DNA from: Castanea sativa
Taxonomy: Eukaryota; Streptophyta; Magnoliopsida; Fagales; Fagaceae
NCBI RefSeq assembly: GCF_040712315.1
Contig: NC_134017.1
Location: 1,580,001-1,644,000, forward strand
DNA length: 64,000 bases
Direction of reading: 5' to 3'
Shown in pieces: positions 1 through 11,892 of this stretch. Positions within the stretch are counted from its first letter, which is position 1. Every line of letters begins with the position of its first letter. The notes beneath the pieces are model-generated. The model did not search any database and had not been told where the DNA came from. It saw nothing but the letters and a program-made list of their open reading frames with translations. Made by a program: the position numbers and the translations under genes.

Positions 1-1838
1 GTTTAACTAACTAACTAATGAAATAACGAACTTTACTTTGTTCTAACTTTCATGTATAAAAGTAATTTTCCAGGTAAGAAGTTTAGTTATGTGAAGCCTA
101 CATGATGATATCTCAGGCAAAATGGTCGTTGTTATTTATGCTTATAAGTTGGATAAGTAAAACTTTATTTGATACAATTTTATTAAGTGCAGTACATTAA
201 TTTAAATATAAAATTGCATTGAATTTAATTATTACTGAAAAATATAATATTATTTGTCTTTTATTGAACAATGCAATAATGTGTTTGAATTTATTAGAGC
301 AACCTATTATATACTTAATATAAAGAATTATACAGTTTACCGTATATAATTAAGTTCTGCCAAGTTGGATAGTGTCTTGACTGCAAGTTACACTGTTGTC
401 ATCAACAATTGTTTGACTATATTTATTAGCTTTAACCTATGATTTTTTTTAAAAAAATATAATACATTTATAATTAAAAAAAAAAAAAAATTGAATTCAA
501 AGCCAAACATAGCATCTCCATAGACGCGTAGATAGAAAGTACGCGCCGCAAATGCATGCACGTGGTGGGAGCTATTTTTTGGTGCTATGATTGGAAGAGG
601 AAGCTTTCCAAGACTTTCTTCGAGCTCCCATGTAATCCATACTCCCATTCACACTACGTACAAAGAAAAGAATGCCCAAGCTGAAGTCAGGGCTCAGGAT
701 GTGACACTAATTTTATCAATACTTTTAAGAAAGACTTTATGTAGCATTCTTAGGAATCTGTTGTGAGAATAAATTCTACAGAAGAGTAAGAAGCTAATTA
801 TAGCATTTACATTATCACAATTTTCTGCTCCAACTAAGAATGTATGCAATGAAGTAATGAACAAATTTTAAAGTATCAGGTAATTAACTTGTTTATTTTT
901 GACTTGATCATTGTGTTATAGGGAAAGCTTGTAATTAGTGGGGCATTTGTCAAGTTTATGATTTCAAATAAAATATTAAACATGCTTGATTGGAAACACC
1001 AATATTGATTTGTAGTTTTGTACCTGGAAAATTCATGACATTCATGTTATAAAAACTAATTCCTGATTCCAAAATATGATTGGTTCGCCTAAAAGGACGA
1101 GCTTATGCCTCCTCTAATTCAACTAATTAATCAACATCTTTCTTTTTTCTTTTTTTCTTTTTAAAGAAAAAAGAATTGGGTATTTCAAGATGTCAAGCAT
1201 CAAATAGGACAAAGGTGAAAGGTGAGTCGCCGATAGGCCAAAAAGCCGAGAGGGACTGATTAATAGATAGGTGTCTTTGTTAAATTTAAACAGTTAAAAA
1301 TAGAATGACTAATATTAAAATTGACTATAAAAAAGAAAGAAATTTTAAAATGTAAAATATGATGAGGTCAATTTTCCTATTACAGTTAAAAATATAATAA
1401 CCAAATTTGAAATACAGAATATATTATTAGGTAAAAATTATCACAGTAAAATTTAAGAGAATTTTTTACGTATAGGAAAGTTTGGAGAAAAGATAAAGAG
1501 TGATCGGAGGTAGTTAGCTAACTTACTTTTAAAATTAAATCATCAAAAATTTCACAGACATTGGAAAGAAATTTAAGAACAATTCTAATAACTAAACAAA
1601 ACTTGTGTAATATTAATGTCTTTGAAAATTAATATTTCCAAACATTCATTCAAAAACATGTGAGGTGGCTAACATAAATTATGGAACAAAAAATGTGAGA
1701 TGGCTAACATAAATTATGGAACAAAAAATGTGCGAGAAAGTTATTTAATTTGAGAGATTGGAGAGCCATTTAAGGAAGAACAAATGTGCGAGCAAGTTAT
1801 TATAGTGTTCATAAGCATGCGAATGGTTATTCATGCAA
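1..1838. other. AT-rich non-coding DNA with a short tandem repeat
   Basis: No coding region could be supported on either strand; the open frames here are short and of low complexity. The one clear structure is a direct tandem repeat of 35 bp at about 1659-1728 (two near-identical copies sharing tggctaacataaattatgg), with a third partial echo (tgtgcgag) at about 1729 and 1785. The rest is homopolymer-rich AT sequence typical of plant intergenic DNA. Confidence 0.6.
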
Positions 1839-3066
1839 CAGTGGCGGCTCTAAAAATGTTTCTCAAGGTGTTCCTGGGTGAGCTTGCTTTGTTACAATTT
1901 TTTTTTCTTCAGATTCTTTGTCACAATTTCTTTTTTTAGATTTTAGTTCAATTTTTTTTAGCATTTTCTTTTTGCTTGAAAGCAATGTTATGAATACCGT
2001 TTTGGACACTGTTTCAATTTGTTTAGTAGAACGGAATATTTCAGTACCGATTTATTTTGACGTACCGTTTCAAGGTGTTTCGGGGTTTCTAAAAAAAATT
2101 AAAAATAATATATTTTTATATTTTTATTTTCTTATACAACATAAAATTATTGATCCAAATAAGTAAACCTCAAATAAAACAAATCATTTAGTTTTTCTTT
2201 TTTGACACTCAAATCATTTAATTATTACATAGCAATTACTGTTTTAGAATATTAAAACATAAATATGTAATTAAATAATGAAAAACAACAACCAAAAATA
2301 GTACAATAAGAATGTATATATGTATATCATATTGGGAAGATGCAAGCCTCAATAAATAATTTTGAAATCAAACTCTTTTGTCAGCTTTTTGAGTTTTGTC
2401 ATTTCCAAAGCTTTGTCACGTGGGTGGGGTCAACAAGCTAAAAGTCTAAAAGACAAACTAAAAAACTTGACAAAGAAAAAACTAGAGTAAAAATAGAAAG
2501 AAGAGGCAAACAAGCACAGTGTATGAGACAAAGCAAAGAAGAAGAAGGGGCGATCTTTGCAATGGCTGGATTTGTTTTTTAGGTATTCAATGCAGGTAAT
2601 GACATGCTGTGCTGACGAGTTTATCGATTTAGGGATTTTTCTTTTTTTTCTTCTAAACATTGGTATCGGCCAAAGTGTAACAAATAATTCACCAAAATTT
2701 AAATTTGAGAAATGATTTTTCACAACATTTTCACAACAACTCCTACGCGGTAGGTTATTACTAGTTGTTATTGTTGTCGCAAAAAAGTAATCTTAGTGTT
2801 AGGTTCAAATTTGAACTAATAACAACTAACCATCTATGATTTGTTATAAAAATATTGTAAAAATGTTGTGGACGTAATATCTCTTTTTAATTTTATTGGC
2901 ATAAAAAAAAATTTGAGAGTTTTTCTAATTTTTTTGAGGGTGTTCCTAATTTCTTTTTTAAGGGTAGATAAATAAATAAAAATTAATTATTATATATAAT
3001 TTTTTTTTTTCAGGCCAGAGTGGTCCTGAGTCAGGAACACCTGACCTATATGTGGCACCGCCACTG
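1839..3066. mobile_element. Non-autonomous hAT-like DNA transposon (about 1.2 kb)
   Basis: The left end reads cagtggcgg and the right end ccgccactg, a 9-bp perfect terminal inverted repeat. Inside it the shared word aggtgttcct lies about 30 bp in from each end, in opposite orientation. The flanks both carry catgcaa (1832-1838 and 3067-3073), consistent with a target duplication of 7-8 bp. A CAGNGGCGG terminus and 8-bp duplication are known for hAT elements of the Tip100 type. The interior is AT-rich with no transposase, so any movement would depend on an enzyme supplied elsewhere. The exact last base of each end is uncertain by one. Confidence 0.65.
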
Positions 3067-3227
3067 CATGCAAGCAGTTTACTCGTTCACGTGAAAGGCT
3101 CATGGGCATGTGAGCAGTCGTTTGATTGAAAATGCTATTTATTCTAAGTTTTGAGACAATATAATAACCACCAATGATGGTTTATGGGGCTTTAGAGTAT
3201 CTGAATGAGTAATAGGAGAGTGTTCAT

Positions 3228-3722
3228 GTGGAGAATGGGCCTAGCCCGGTTACACAAGCCCAATGGAGCCCTCCCCAAGCCGGTCAGTTTCAAATCAACG
3301 TGGATGGGGCTATTTTTAAGCACCAAAAGTCTGCTGGAATTGGTGTGTTAATTAGAGACTCTGAAGGTGGGATTATTGGAGCGTGTAGCAAGAAAATTCA
3401 AGCACCCCTCGGAGCTGTGGAGGCTGAAGCTAAGGCAATTGAATTTGGTTTGCATTTTGCGCAGGACTTAATGATTCAAGAGTTTGTTTTGGAGAGTGAC
3501 TCTTTGATTCTCATAAATGCCTTGAAAGAGATCTCTTCCCCACCCTCTTCTATAGCTGCTGTGGTATATGGTTCATTGTCTTATTCTCACAATTTTCGCC
3601 AAGTGGATTTTTCACATGTTCGTCGACAAGCCAATAGACCAGCTCATCTCTTAGCTAAATACGCTCAAGGCATCGAAGACTTTTCTATTTGGTTAGAAGA
3701 TAATCTTTATTTTATTGAATAA
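3228..3722 (+). pseudogene. LINE RNase H domain fragment (RVT_3 type)
   Basis: A 164-codon open frame translates as a plant RNase H-like domain of the kind found at the C-terminus of LINE ORF2 and in domesticated copies. Visible are the first acidic strand (INVDGA, about residues 23-28), the AEAKAI helix (about 65-70), the ESDS strand (about 90-93) and the closing ANRPAHLLAKYA motif (about 137-148). There is no in-frame ATG at the 5' end (the frame opens at GTG) and no reverse transcriptase upstream, so this is a 5'-truncated copy. Downstream there are aataaag at about 3760 and an A-tract at 3784-3794, as expected for the 3' end of a reverse-transcribed LINE. The frame is free of stops, so a domesticated RNase H protein cannot be ruled out. 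Confidence 0.75.
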
Positions 3723-3795
3723 GCTTTTTTGAATGATGTATCGTTAGTTCTTTCGTCTTAATAAAGTTTGAAGTATTTCAGATAAAAAAAAAAAC
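3723..3795 (+). other. LINE 3' UTR and poly(A) tail
   Basis: Short trailer after the RNase H frame, with aataaag at about 3760 followed by an 11-base A-tract. This marks the 3' boundary of the LINE copy. No matching target duplication was found on the 5' side. Confidence 0.55.
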
Positions 3796-4160
3796 TCTTT
3801 CACAAACACACACATAATCTAACAAATCAAATTTCATACTCGATCTGTGGAAGAATAACTTGATATTTGTTAGTATGTTTTGCCTCTCATAAATTATCTA
3901 GGAATAATCTCATAACTAAACATTAAAGTTTTGTAGCTTAAACATGGTTTGTATTTGTGCGATCATGTATTTCGATATTTGTGACTTGTTATGATATCAA
4001 TAATATTATTATTTTTGTTTTGTTCCTCTTTTCTTAGTTGACTTATACTTGTGAAAGTCCTGTTAGTTTAGATAGTGACGGTCCATCTTTTTGGTGTGAA
4101 GTCGTGTTTCGCAAATAATACTTTAAAGCGGACAGTCATGACAGTCATTTAGAATTAGTA

Positions 4161-4300
4161 AGAAGTGTTTGGTACGTGTATTTAAACATCAATTTTTAGT
4201 TTTTTTAAAAATACGTTTGGGTAAAAAAATTTATAAAAATACATGTTATACTATTTAAAAACTGAAAATATATATTTAAACATATGTACCAAACATGTCT
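4161..4300. mobile_element. Foldback MITE with GTTTGGTAC ends
   Basis: The left arm, from about 4161 (aagaagtgtttggtac), is the imperfect reverse complement of the right arm ending at about 4300 (gtaccaaacatgtctt). Similarity continues about 50 bp inward, including atttaaac and tttttag blocks. The size (about 140 bp), lack of coding potential and near-complete palindromy fit a MITE. No clear target duplication is visible, so the superfamily is unassigned. Confidence 0.55.
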
Positions 4301-5140
4301 TAAATGTTCTCAGGCAGTATCACAGCCAATATTTAGGGCAATTAAAAAAAAAAAAAAAAAACCCACATAGTCAAACTCGTACACTGTGAGCGCTGGCCCA
4401 TTAGTTCCCAATTATAAATTGAGCTCCGCAGTGGACTTTTCGATTAGGTACACATCTGTAACAAAATGAGTAATTACTCACAACTAGGATTTAAATTAGG
4501 AGTAATATTTAGGGTATCACACCATTGTAAACAATAGTTGAGTTTGAAAATTTATTAAATAAAATATATTAAAAGAGAGTTAAAAAGTAAAAAATATAAA
4601 AAAATTTGTAAGAAAAGTGTGAGTTGTATTAAGTGCAATACCTACACCTGATCATAATCCCAACAGCTGGTGCTTAAAAGAAACTTGTCACTAACTATAG
4701 TTGCTTGTCTGGTAACTTTGGGAAGATTTGTGCATTCTTTTTCTCCGCTTCCTTCTCCTGAGAAAGGGTAAGTGCGTAGCTTTTGTTCCTCTCTATTGAA
4801 AATTAATTTGATTTATTTTATTTTTACTTTCTGATATTAATATTATTGATAACACCATTTCCCATCTTGTACCAGAAAAGACATGCTGGTTTGAATTGAA
4901 GTTGCTTTTGCTATAGTTGGCCTAGCGACCTCTTTGATAATTTTCTAGCTCGCTTACGGAGGTGTAGATTCATCAACAATGATGCACCTCTCGGAATTGA
5001 ACTTTAGGGTACCATTCAGCTGGGCCACAACTTTGGAAACCCTAATTGATACTTTCAATGGTGGAGGATCCAGCACCTCTTTCTTTGTTATGTGTTTGTG
5101 TAATGGTGTTGATATGAGTTGTTTTAGTAATCTATGCCCC

Positions 5141-5254
5141 GTTTAGTAACAGTGTTTAAATAAAGAAAATTGTTATTTAAATACTACAACACGTGTTTTT
5201 ATACATTTTTTACTTACACATATTTTCGCAAAACTTAAACAATGTTACTAAAAA
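5141..5254. mobile_element. Foldback MITE with TTTAGTAAC ends
   Basis: The left arm tttagtaacagtgtttaa (from 5142) is matched in inverse by ttaaacaatgttactaaa (ending about 5253), one mismatch in 18. The whole is about 115 bp and AT-rich. It resembles the element at 4161-4300 in size and in having a GTTT(A/G)GTA start, so the two may belong to one superfamily. Confidence 0.5.
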
Positions 5255-5917
5255 TCTCCTATCAAATTGGGCCCTAGTCTTTTTGATATTTATGCCTTTT
5301 AGCTTTTGTTATGTATTGTGTAAGAAAACCACCAAAGGGGCTGAGTTTCAAAGTACTGGACATGAATTTTTATCCTTGCAAATAAAATTTGTGTATATCT
5401 GTAATTTCCACTTATTAGATTGATAAGTGATGTTTGATTTTAAAACCTATTTTACATGGAATTTGTATTTTCACAAGTGGGTCATCAACTCATCAAGAAC
5501 AAGCCTTTGGGGTGCGTATCAGCGTATGCGTATGTGTTTTTAAAAGGCCCACTTGGAGGTTAAGAAAAAGTACAAAATTTAGGGCAGACCTCATCAAAAC
5601 AGCAACGCCTTTAAATTTTAGAGATCATTCCAATTGGGTTTTATTTTAGCTGGTTTCAGCACAAACCACAAGTTGTGTTTCTAGGGAATCTGATCGACGT
5701 TGGGGAAGGTCCTCCTTCTAATCTTAGCTAAATAAAGCTCAAGATGGCTCAGGAAGACCCACATCAAGTTCAGATAAAGAACCCACGTAAAAGTAGGGGA
5801 AAATCCCTGTGCAAGACTACCAGTTTGGAAAACCGTAGACCAACATATTAACACCTTTTTGTTTGATTAAAAACTGGTTCTTTAGAGGCCAATAACTCTG
5901 AAATTAGATTTCATTAT

Positions 5918-6224
5918 TGTTAAATATATTAACAATACAATGTGTTATACCATGTTGTATATGCTAGAGCGGATGCAGAAGGGAAAACATAGAATAGAAA
6001 CACCGAGAACATGAGGGTTATGTGGTTCAGCCTTATCGGCATACATCCACAGAGGAATCCCTTAAAGGCTATATGTTTATTATATAAGAGTGTATGACAA
6101 AACCTGTGTTGCAATGAACCCTAACATGAGTATATATAGACGACTAAATCCTAGGCTACTAGTACAAGTAGGAGTAGGATTGGGCCTATTATATTGGGCT
6201 AATATATCTAATATATCTCTAACA
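5918..6224 (-). mobile_element. Copia-type 3' LTR fragment
   Basis: On the minus strand this reads from TGTTAGAGATATATTAG (right end 6224) to TTAATATATTTAACA (left end 5918), so it has TG...CA termini and a 307-bp length. Immediately next to the right end the minus strand carries a purine-rich tract (GAGTTTGAGGGAGGG, 6225-6239), a polypurine tract in the right place for a 3' LTR. About 330 bp of the same element's internal DNA follow (to about 6568), with many GTCAA words. The partner LTR and the coding region are absent; the next boundary is the Athila-like LTR. Confidence 0.65.
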
Positions 6225-6568
6225 CCCTCCCTCAAACTCAAAGCGGAAGCTTGATGAAGGCTTGAGATTGGATAAGTAAGAGAAGACCTCTTGGAAATGC
6301 CTTAAAGAATATCTTTGAAGAAACCACAATGTGCCAATTGACCAATATTAGAGCTTCAAATGAAGAAACGGAGTCCATAATCAGAGTCTATGTGAAAAAC
6401 TGAGCAAGATATACCATTTTGGAAATTTTAACTCTTAGTCAATGATCAACGCATAGAGTCAAAGTCAATTATGGTCAAAGTCAACGGTCAATAACCATGG
6501 TCAACGAGTCAGATGCCAACACTGACGTCACGAGTCGGTTCAGAATCAGGAAATTGGTTCGGGTGAAC
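6225..6568 (-). other. Copia polypurine tract and internal 3' remnant
   Basis: Purine tract at 6225-6239 (minus-strand sense) followed by non-coding DNA that belongs to the 3' internal part of the Copia fragment. The stretch at 6420-6520 repeats short GTCAA/GTCAAC words many times. No protein domain is recognisable. Confidence 0.45.
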
Positions 6569-8068
6569 TGTTGTGAAATTTTAAAGTACTCGTAAGTGTA
6601 CGAACCGTACCGAAGTATAATTTGACAAGAACGAGGTCAAATTCACATGGACTTGAATGAACGTAGGAAAATTAATTAAACTTTAACCAAATTAATCCTA
6701 ATCTAGTTTAATAAAAATTGGTTTTTGTGAGATTAAATAAACTAAGCAAATAGTTAAACTAAGCAAAAGATATAAAGTAATAAAAAGATGTAAACAATCA
6801 AGAGAAAGGAATTAAGGTTTTGGAATTCACTTTATTAATTCATATCAGCATACATTTATATTCATTGATTTTTCCCAACTATTGTATGATAATCTAGAAA
6901 TCAATCTTGCTATCGTGGAAAATATTCTCATTAAAATCCTTATTTTAAAAATCAAAAGTATGTTCTTCTTTGCTTCTTAAGTATAAAATCAAATCATCAA
7001 TTATATCTGTAGCCAAAAAAATCACAAGATATATCCAATTCTAAAAATCAAATCATAAATTGTATCCATTGACAGACAAATCACAAGTGATATCCAATTT
7101 TATAATCAAGAATTAATAAACCAAGCATTCAATTAATTAAGATAAATCCTAAATCATGAGAAAAACATGATTGAACTCATATCTAGAATCTCATCTTAGT
7201 CAATTGATATGAAGCAAGAATAATTTAAATCATTAAAGAACAACTATTGTGGAAAAAATCAAATTACATAAATATTACTGATAATCCTTAATAAAGTTTC
7301 ATCCTCAACCCTAATTATAAATTTAACTACTCATAAAAATTAAAATAAAATATAAGAATAAAATACTAAACATTAAATCAAACAAATAAAATAGAAAAAA
7401 AAAAAATAGCCACAGTATTAAAGAAATGTCCCAAAAAAAAGCCACATGCGGCTGCTTGCACTTTAGTTCCAGCCCCAGCTGTCTCGCTTACTTTTTTGTT
7501 TGCTCCTATTTATATCACACAAAGACACACGCACTTCAAAGACAAGCCGCCTGACACTATAAAAATTCCTAATACAAGTGAAACTAGGATTGTAAGCCAC
7601 ACGCTACGCTTCAAGTTGTGCCCAGCCAAAGCCAAAGACAAGCCCAAGAGTGTTTGTATTGCAATAAGAAATATAGAGGCCCACCAACAATTAAAAAATG
7701 TTCATTTTAACCTAAAGCCCATGTATCTCTTCCACATGAATAAGCTCCCTATCAATTATTTCTTTTCTTTGCTCCTTCATGAATCTCCAGGTCCTTCTTT
7801 TCATGTTGGCTTTGAATCAATAGGCCTGAACCTCCTTTCTTTAATTTTCTCTCTACTTGCTTAGCTCGTGTTGCTTTTCTTTTCTTTACTTTATGTACTC
7901 CAGGTCCTTTAGGTTGGGTTAGCAACTGACTTAGCTCCACTTAGCATATAAAGCCCTTGTTACCTGTAACACAAAGATATTATATAATTAGTCACAAAAT
8001 AACATAAAAGTAAGGCTAAATATGTGTATATATGTGAGTACTTTATTATATATATTTCATGCACATCA
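6569..8068 (-). repeat. 3' LTR of the Athila-like element
   Basis: On the minus strand it starts TGATGTGCATG at 8068 and ends TTTCACAACA at 6569, giving TG...CA termini and 1.5 kb. The right edge is set by the adjacent purine/G-rich tract GGTTTGGGGGTATT, a usual PPT-LTR junction in this group. The end carries the usual gtgtacgaaccgta-like block (plus strand, about 6597). The 5' LTR does not exist in the window, so age cannot be estimated from LTR pairs. Confidence 0.65.
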
Positions 8069-8086
8069 AATACCCCCAAACCTCCA
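8069..8086 (-). other. Polypurine tract of the Athila-like element
   Basis: On the minus strand the sequence is TGGAGGTTTGGGGGTATT directly before the LTR start. A purine/G-rich tract at this position primes plus-strand DNA synthesis in Ty3/gypsy elements. Confidence 0.55.
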
Positions 8087-9994
8087 TTTTGCTAGTCCTC
8101 GAGCAAAACAGATAAAGAGCAAAACAAACCAAATAATCAAAATAAAATCCTAACTAATCCATTTTCACTAGAAATCTCAATTGCATTTAGCGTATGCAAT
8201 AAGCCTTTAAAACCCTAGCTTACACTAGTGGACAAGTTGTAGTCTTATGAGAGTTTGCAGGGAATATACCCACAAAATTCTGAGAATGAATACTAAAAAA
8301 AGTAAACATAACAAAGAAAATCAAACAATTTTTTTTTTCAATTGCCTTTTGCGAAGAGGATTAGTTCAAGTTCAAAAACACTACAAATGCTAAAGAAATT
8401 TCTCATGCCATCAAAACTCAATGTGAGTGAAAAGTGGTAGCCAACCCAAACATTCTCTTAGTTTCAGAATAAATTTGACTTGAATCTCTATTTGAAAGTA
8501 TGCTTCAACTCAAATCTTTCTGGTGTTATCACTCAACAAATGAAATCACTCTGAAATGGGGTGTAACACTCTTAACAATATATGTGAGCAAAATAATGTA
8601 AGCAAAATCAAACATCTCACATATAAATCACATGAAAAACGTTTAATCAAGAAAGAACAAGTAGTCTCATGAAAGGATGCTAAAAAGAATTTATACCACA
8701 CTTTTTATTCAGTCATATTAATGTATGAACTACACAGTCTTCAAGATCAAATAAGGATTTTATTAGGACGTAATGTAGGGTAAAAGTAAAGGAAATGAAA
8801 CAAAAATTGGTGAAGGTAAATAATAAGAAGTGTTTTCAAGATAGTTGGAATGTCAACTCTTTTTGGAGTTTCCATTCAACGTTTTTTTTTTCAACTCTTC
8901 TTCTTCAAAGCAATACTCCTTCCTTACATTTCACTTCTCAAAATTTGATGAGAACCCTTTTTATTTTATTCTTTTTGACACTTTCCCTTTCATTTTATTT
9001 TTCTTTTTCTTGAATTCTTTTTTTTTTTCTTCTTTGACTTCTTTTTTCTTTCTTCTTTGAATTCTAACACAAACCACCACATTGAAACAAACTGATAAAA
9101 TTTCATCTTGAAACACTATGGATAAGGGCTTTAAGAAAGAAAGGCTAATTAAAAGGCTCAATGGGGTGACTAACGATAATGTACCAAGAAAGAAAAAGAA
9201 AAACACATATATGGCTCAAAGTAGACAAAAATGATCTAATCTCATCTCTCAAAGACTAGTATAGTTCATTCAACATCAATGACTTCAAAAGATTCAAGTG
9301 TGGCATAAAATTAAAAAAAAATTTCTTGGCCAAAAGAAAGAACAATGAGACTACAACAAGGGAAATATGTTACACAATTCCAAATGAACTTTAAGATTAG
9401 AAAAAAATAAATAACCCTCCAAAAATAATGATTGGCTCAAAACTCACTACGGTTACAATCTCCACATTATTATCTTCAAGATTTTATAATCACTTTTATC
9501 CTTCAACAACCAGTTGTGTTTGAGTAGCTACGTGCATGTGCAATGAATTGAGCATGAAAGCAATGAAATTTGTTAAGCAACAGTAGTATAATGAACTTAA
9601 AACACAAACCTCAAGCTAGGCAATATATATATTAACACAACAAAACAAAACAAATCAAAACAAAAAGATAGAAATCTATGTACATCCCCCCCAAACATTG
9701 TCCTCAATGTTAAAAATGATACCCTCAAATATATGTCTTGAATGAAAAGAGAGCAAAAAAAAATTAATATGTAACATGAGAACCAAGTAGAAACAAGCAA
9801 GTTAAGGAGAAGGAGGAGACATACCTTGATCAAGCTGATTGTTATAAATTTTAATTTCTGTCAAATATCAGCTAGAACAAAAGAGAATAAAACTAAACAA
9901 GAAAATAAACACAAAGTCTAATCTAGAAGTAGAAAATAAATAAGAGAAAAGGAAAAGAAAAAGAAAAAGAAAATGCAAACGTTAGCCATTAGCT
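8087..9994 (-). other. Non-coding 3' region of the Athila-like element
   Basis: 1.9 kb between the integrase end and the polypurine tract. It is AT-rich, with pyrimidine-rich runs (8880-9060) and poly-A-like stretches. The open frames are low-complexity and I reject them as genes. Athila elements often carry an env-like frame here; none is visible. Confidence 0.5.
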
Positions 9995-10423
9995 TTAAAC
10001 AGGATCATCTAAGAGGACTTCTTCAACTTCTGGAGGCTCAAGTTCTAAAAATGGTTTCAAACGTTAGCCATTAACTTTAAACATATCACCATTTTTAGGA
10101 TTCTCATTCTCAATAGCACCATGAGAATAAACAGTGCGAACTATGAATGGACCAGTCCATTGAGATCGTAACTTGCGTAGGAAGAGATGCAAATGAGAAT
10201 TATAAAGAAGAACTTTCTAACCAGGTTCAAATGATTTTCTCAAGATGTTTTTATCATGAACCCTTTTCATTCGATTCTTATACGATTTGGCACAATTGTA
10301 TGCATCATTGCGAATTTCCTCTAACTCATTGATTTGGAGTTTCCTTTCAGCACCTGCTTTGTCAAGATCAAAATTCAATCGCTTATTAGCCCAATAAGCT
10401 CTATGCTCTAACTCAACAGAGAG
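9995..10423 (-). pseudogene. Integrase C-terminus of the Athila-like element
   Basis: Minus-strand translation upstream to downstream gives a typical Ty3/gypsy integrase tail: an ELEHRAYWA phrase next to the Copia insertion, NELEEIRNDAY, then a small beta-barrel-like block (SQWTGPF) and a final PPEVEEVLLDDPV before a stop at 9995-9997. One in-frame TAA lies after KVNG (about 10055). This block continues directly from the integrase core at 18975-19454; the two were separated by the Copia insertion. A short echo of part of the KVNG-coding DNA sits at about 9977-9999. Confidence 0.75.
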
Positions 10424-10428
10424 GTGAC
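10424..10428. repeat. Target-site duplication gtgac, left copy
   Basis: gtgac at 10424-10428 is repeated at 18975-18979 on the other side of the Copia element. The 5-bp length is that expected for Copia integration. Confidence 0.9.
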
Positions 10429-11873
10429 TGAAGGAAAAATTCTAGTTTTGCATCTCATGCAAAACCCACAGCGGAAGCAACGAACTAGGGTCTATTTCAT
10501 TCATGATTGATAACGTACACAATGTAAATTTCAGAATTTAAGAACAAGATGGCATACCTTGGTGTGGAGAAATTCAAAACAAAGATTAGAAGCACTTGGG
10601 AACACTTTTAATCTTCACTCCAATTCCACTTTACGCCCAAGATGTGTGGTCTCTCAATCAGTTTTCAAGGGAGAATGAAAGTGTGTCTCACACTCTCTCA
10701 CACACTGTTTCTTTTTCTTTTCTAATCTCTTCTAATAAAAATTCTGTATGTTTCTCCCTTTATAACTAACTGATTATCTAATTGGACTGGCCTATTGGAC
10801 CTTTCCAATTGGGCTTTAGTGTGTGGCTTGGAGTGGGACCAAAAGAGACCAATAAAACACTAGCTCCAATGGGCCTTGGGCTTTTCCGTCAACTCTTGAC
10901 AAGTCCAAAGTTACCATTAATTATATTTAATACCACTATATAAATATAATTGCACTCTAGGCCTTATTAATAAATTATATCCCAATACTTTATTATACAC
11001 GTAACCCCTTCATAAAATATTCGTAGTAACACAAAGTCATAAATATAGACTACCACTTTGTAAATTACTACATCTTATCTTTGAGTACCCGGTTTAATTC
11101 TTTAAAGTTATTCATTATATATTTATGAAATCCAATTTCATAAATATATACTTTAGTAATTTCTTACTAAAGTGATTAGGCCTAACTCTCTGAATAACTG
11201 AACCATTAAACTTATCTCAAGGGAATATTTTATATCTCCATCAAGAGACTATGAATTCCATTTTGAGAATATATGTTCCATTAACACTAAATGTGGCTGC
11301 CCAACATACTGAGGTTTTGACCGTCACTTCAGATCTCACTCCTGATATATCAAAGCAACCTACACTTCATGATCAGGTCCATTATTCTCTCAGGATTAAG
11401 AGTTCATGCAAATAGAAGTCGTGAGATTTATTATTCATTTGACAGTCGTTAAGAGAATAATAAATCTTACAGCGGTCCTGTTCAATATGTTTTAACTCTT
11501 AAAACATATCAACATATCAACTAGAAGCTTCCACTTCCATGATCAAGACAAATTATCTTAGTTGACATGTTATAGTTTTCGCAGATGAAATGCCCAATTT
11601 CATCACCGACTACGAACTATTAATTCTGAGTTTATAAAGAACTTGTGATTTACATCTTTTGTGACTTTTCACATAAATCACATACAATGCATCTCATGGA
11701 TTATATGATAATGTCCCACATTCATGTTACCATTATTTTAGATAATAATAAAATAACTTTATCAATCACAATATTAAGTCATACATCATGTCATACATAA
11801 CGTCATACATAATATCATACATAGTATCATACATAGCATCATACAATAGGATTTAAGGGCACTAATCCTAACA
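10429..11873 (-). repeat. 3' LTR of the Copia element
   Basis: Plus-strand left end tgaaggaaaaattct, right end cactaatcctaaca; on the minus strand it runs TGTTAGGATTAGTG to CCTTCA. It aligns along its whole length with 17542-18974. It differs by a 12-bp duplication near the right end (extra catacataatat-type unit) and scattered transitions. Confidence 0.92.
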
Positions 11874-11892
11874 ATCTCCCACTTGCCCTAAA
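11874..11892 (-). other. Polypurine tract of the Copia element
   Basis: Minus-strand reading is AGGGCAAGTGGGAGAT immediately before TGTTAGGATT of the 3' LTR. The AAGTGGGAGATTGTTAGG junction is a familiar plant Copia signature. Confidence 0.85.

Larger units (their letters stand above)
3796..5917. other. AT-rich non-coding DNA between LINE and Copia LTR
   Basis: Apart from the two foldback MITEs listed separately I see no gene. Short open frames at 5193-5649 have no recognisable domain or codon pattern. A stretch around 4880-5090 is less AT-rich and might be exon-like debris, but no frame is convincing. Confidence 0.5.

Noticed and set aside
388..648. Minus-strand open frame of 86 codons
   Set aside because: Contains a poly-Phe stretch from an A/T run; no domain, no promoter-like context.
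8795..9206. Overlapping open frames on both strands
   Set aside because: Pyrimidine-rich low-complexity DNA (long TTTTC runs) without codon structure; part of the Athila-like 3' region.
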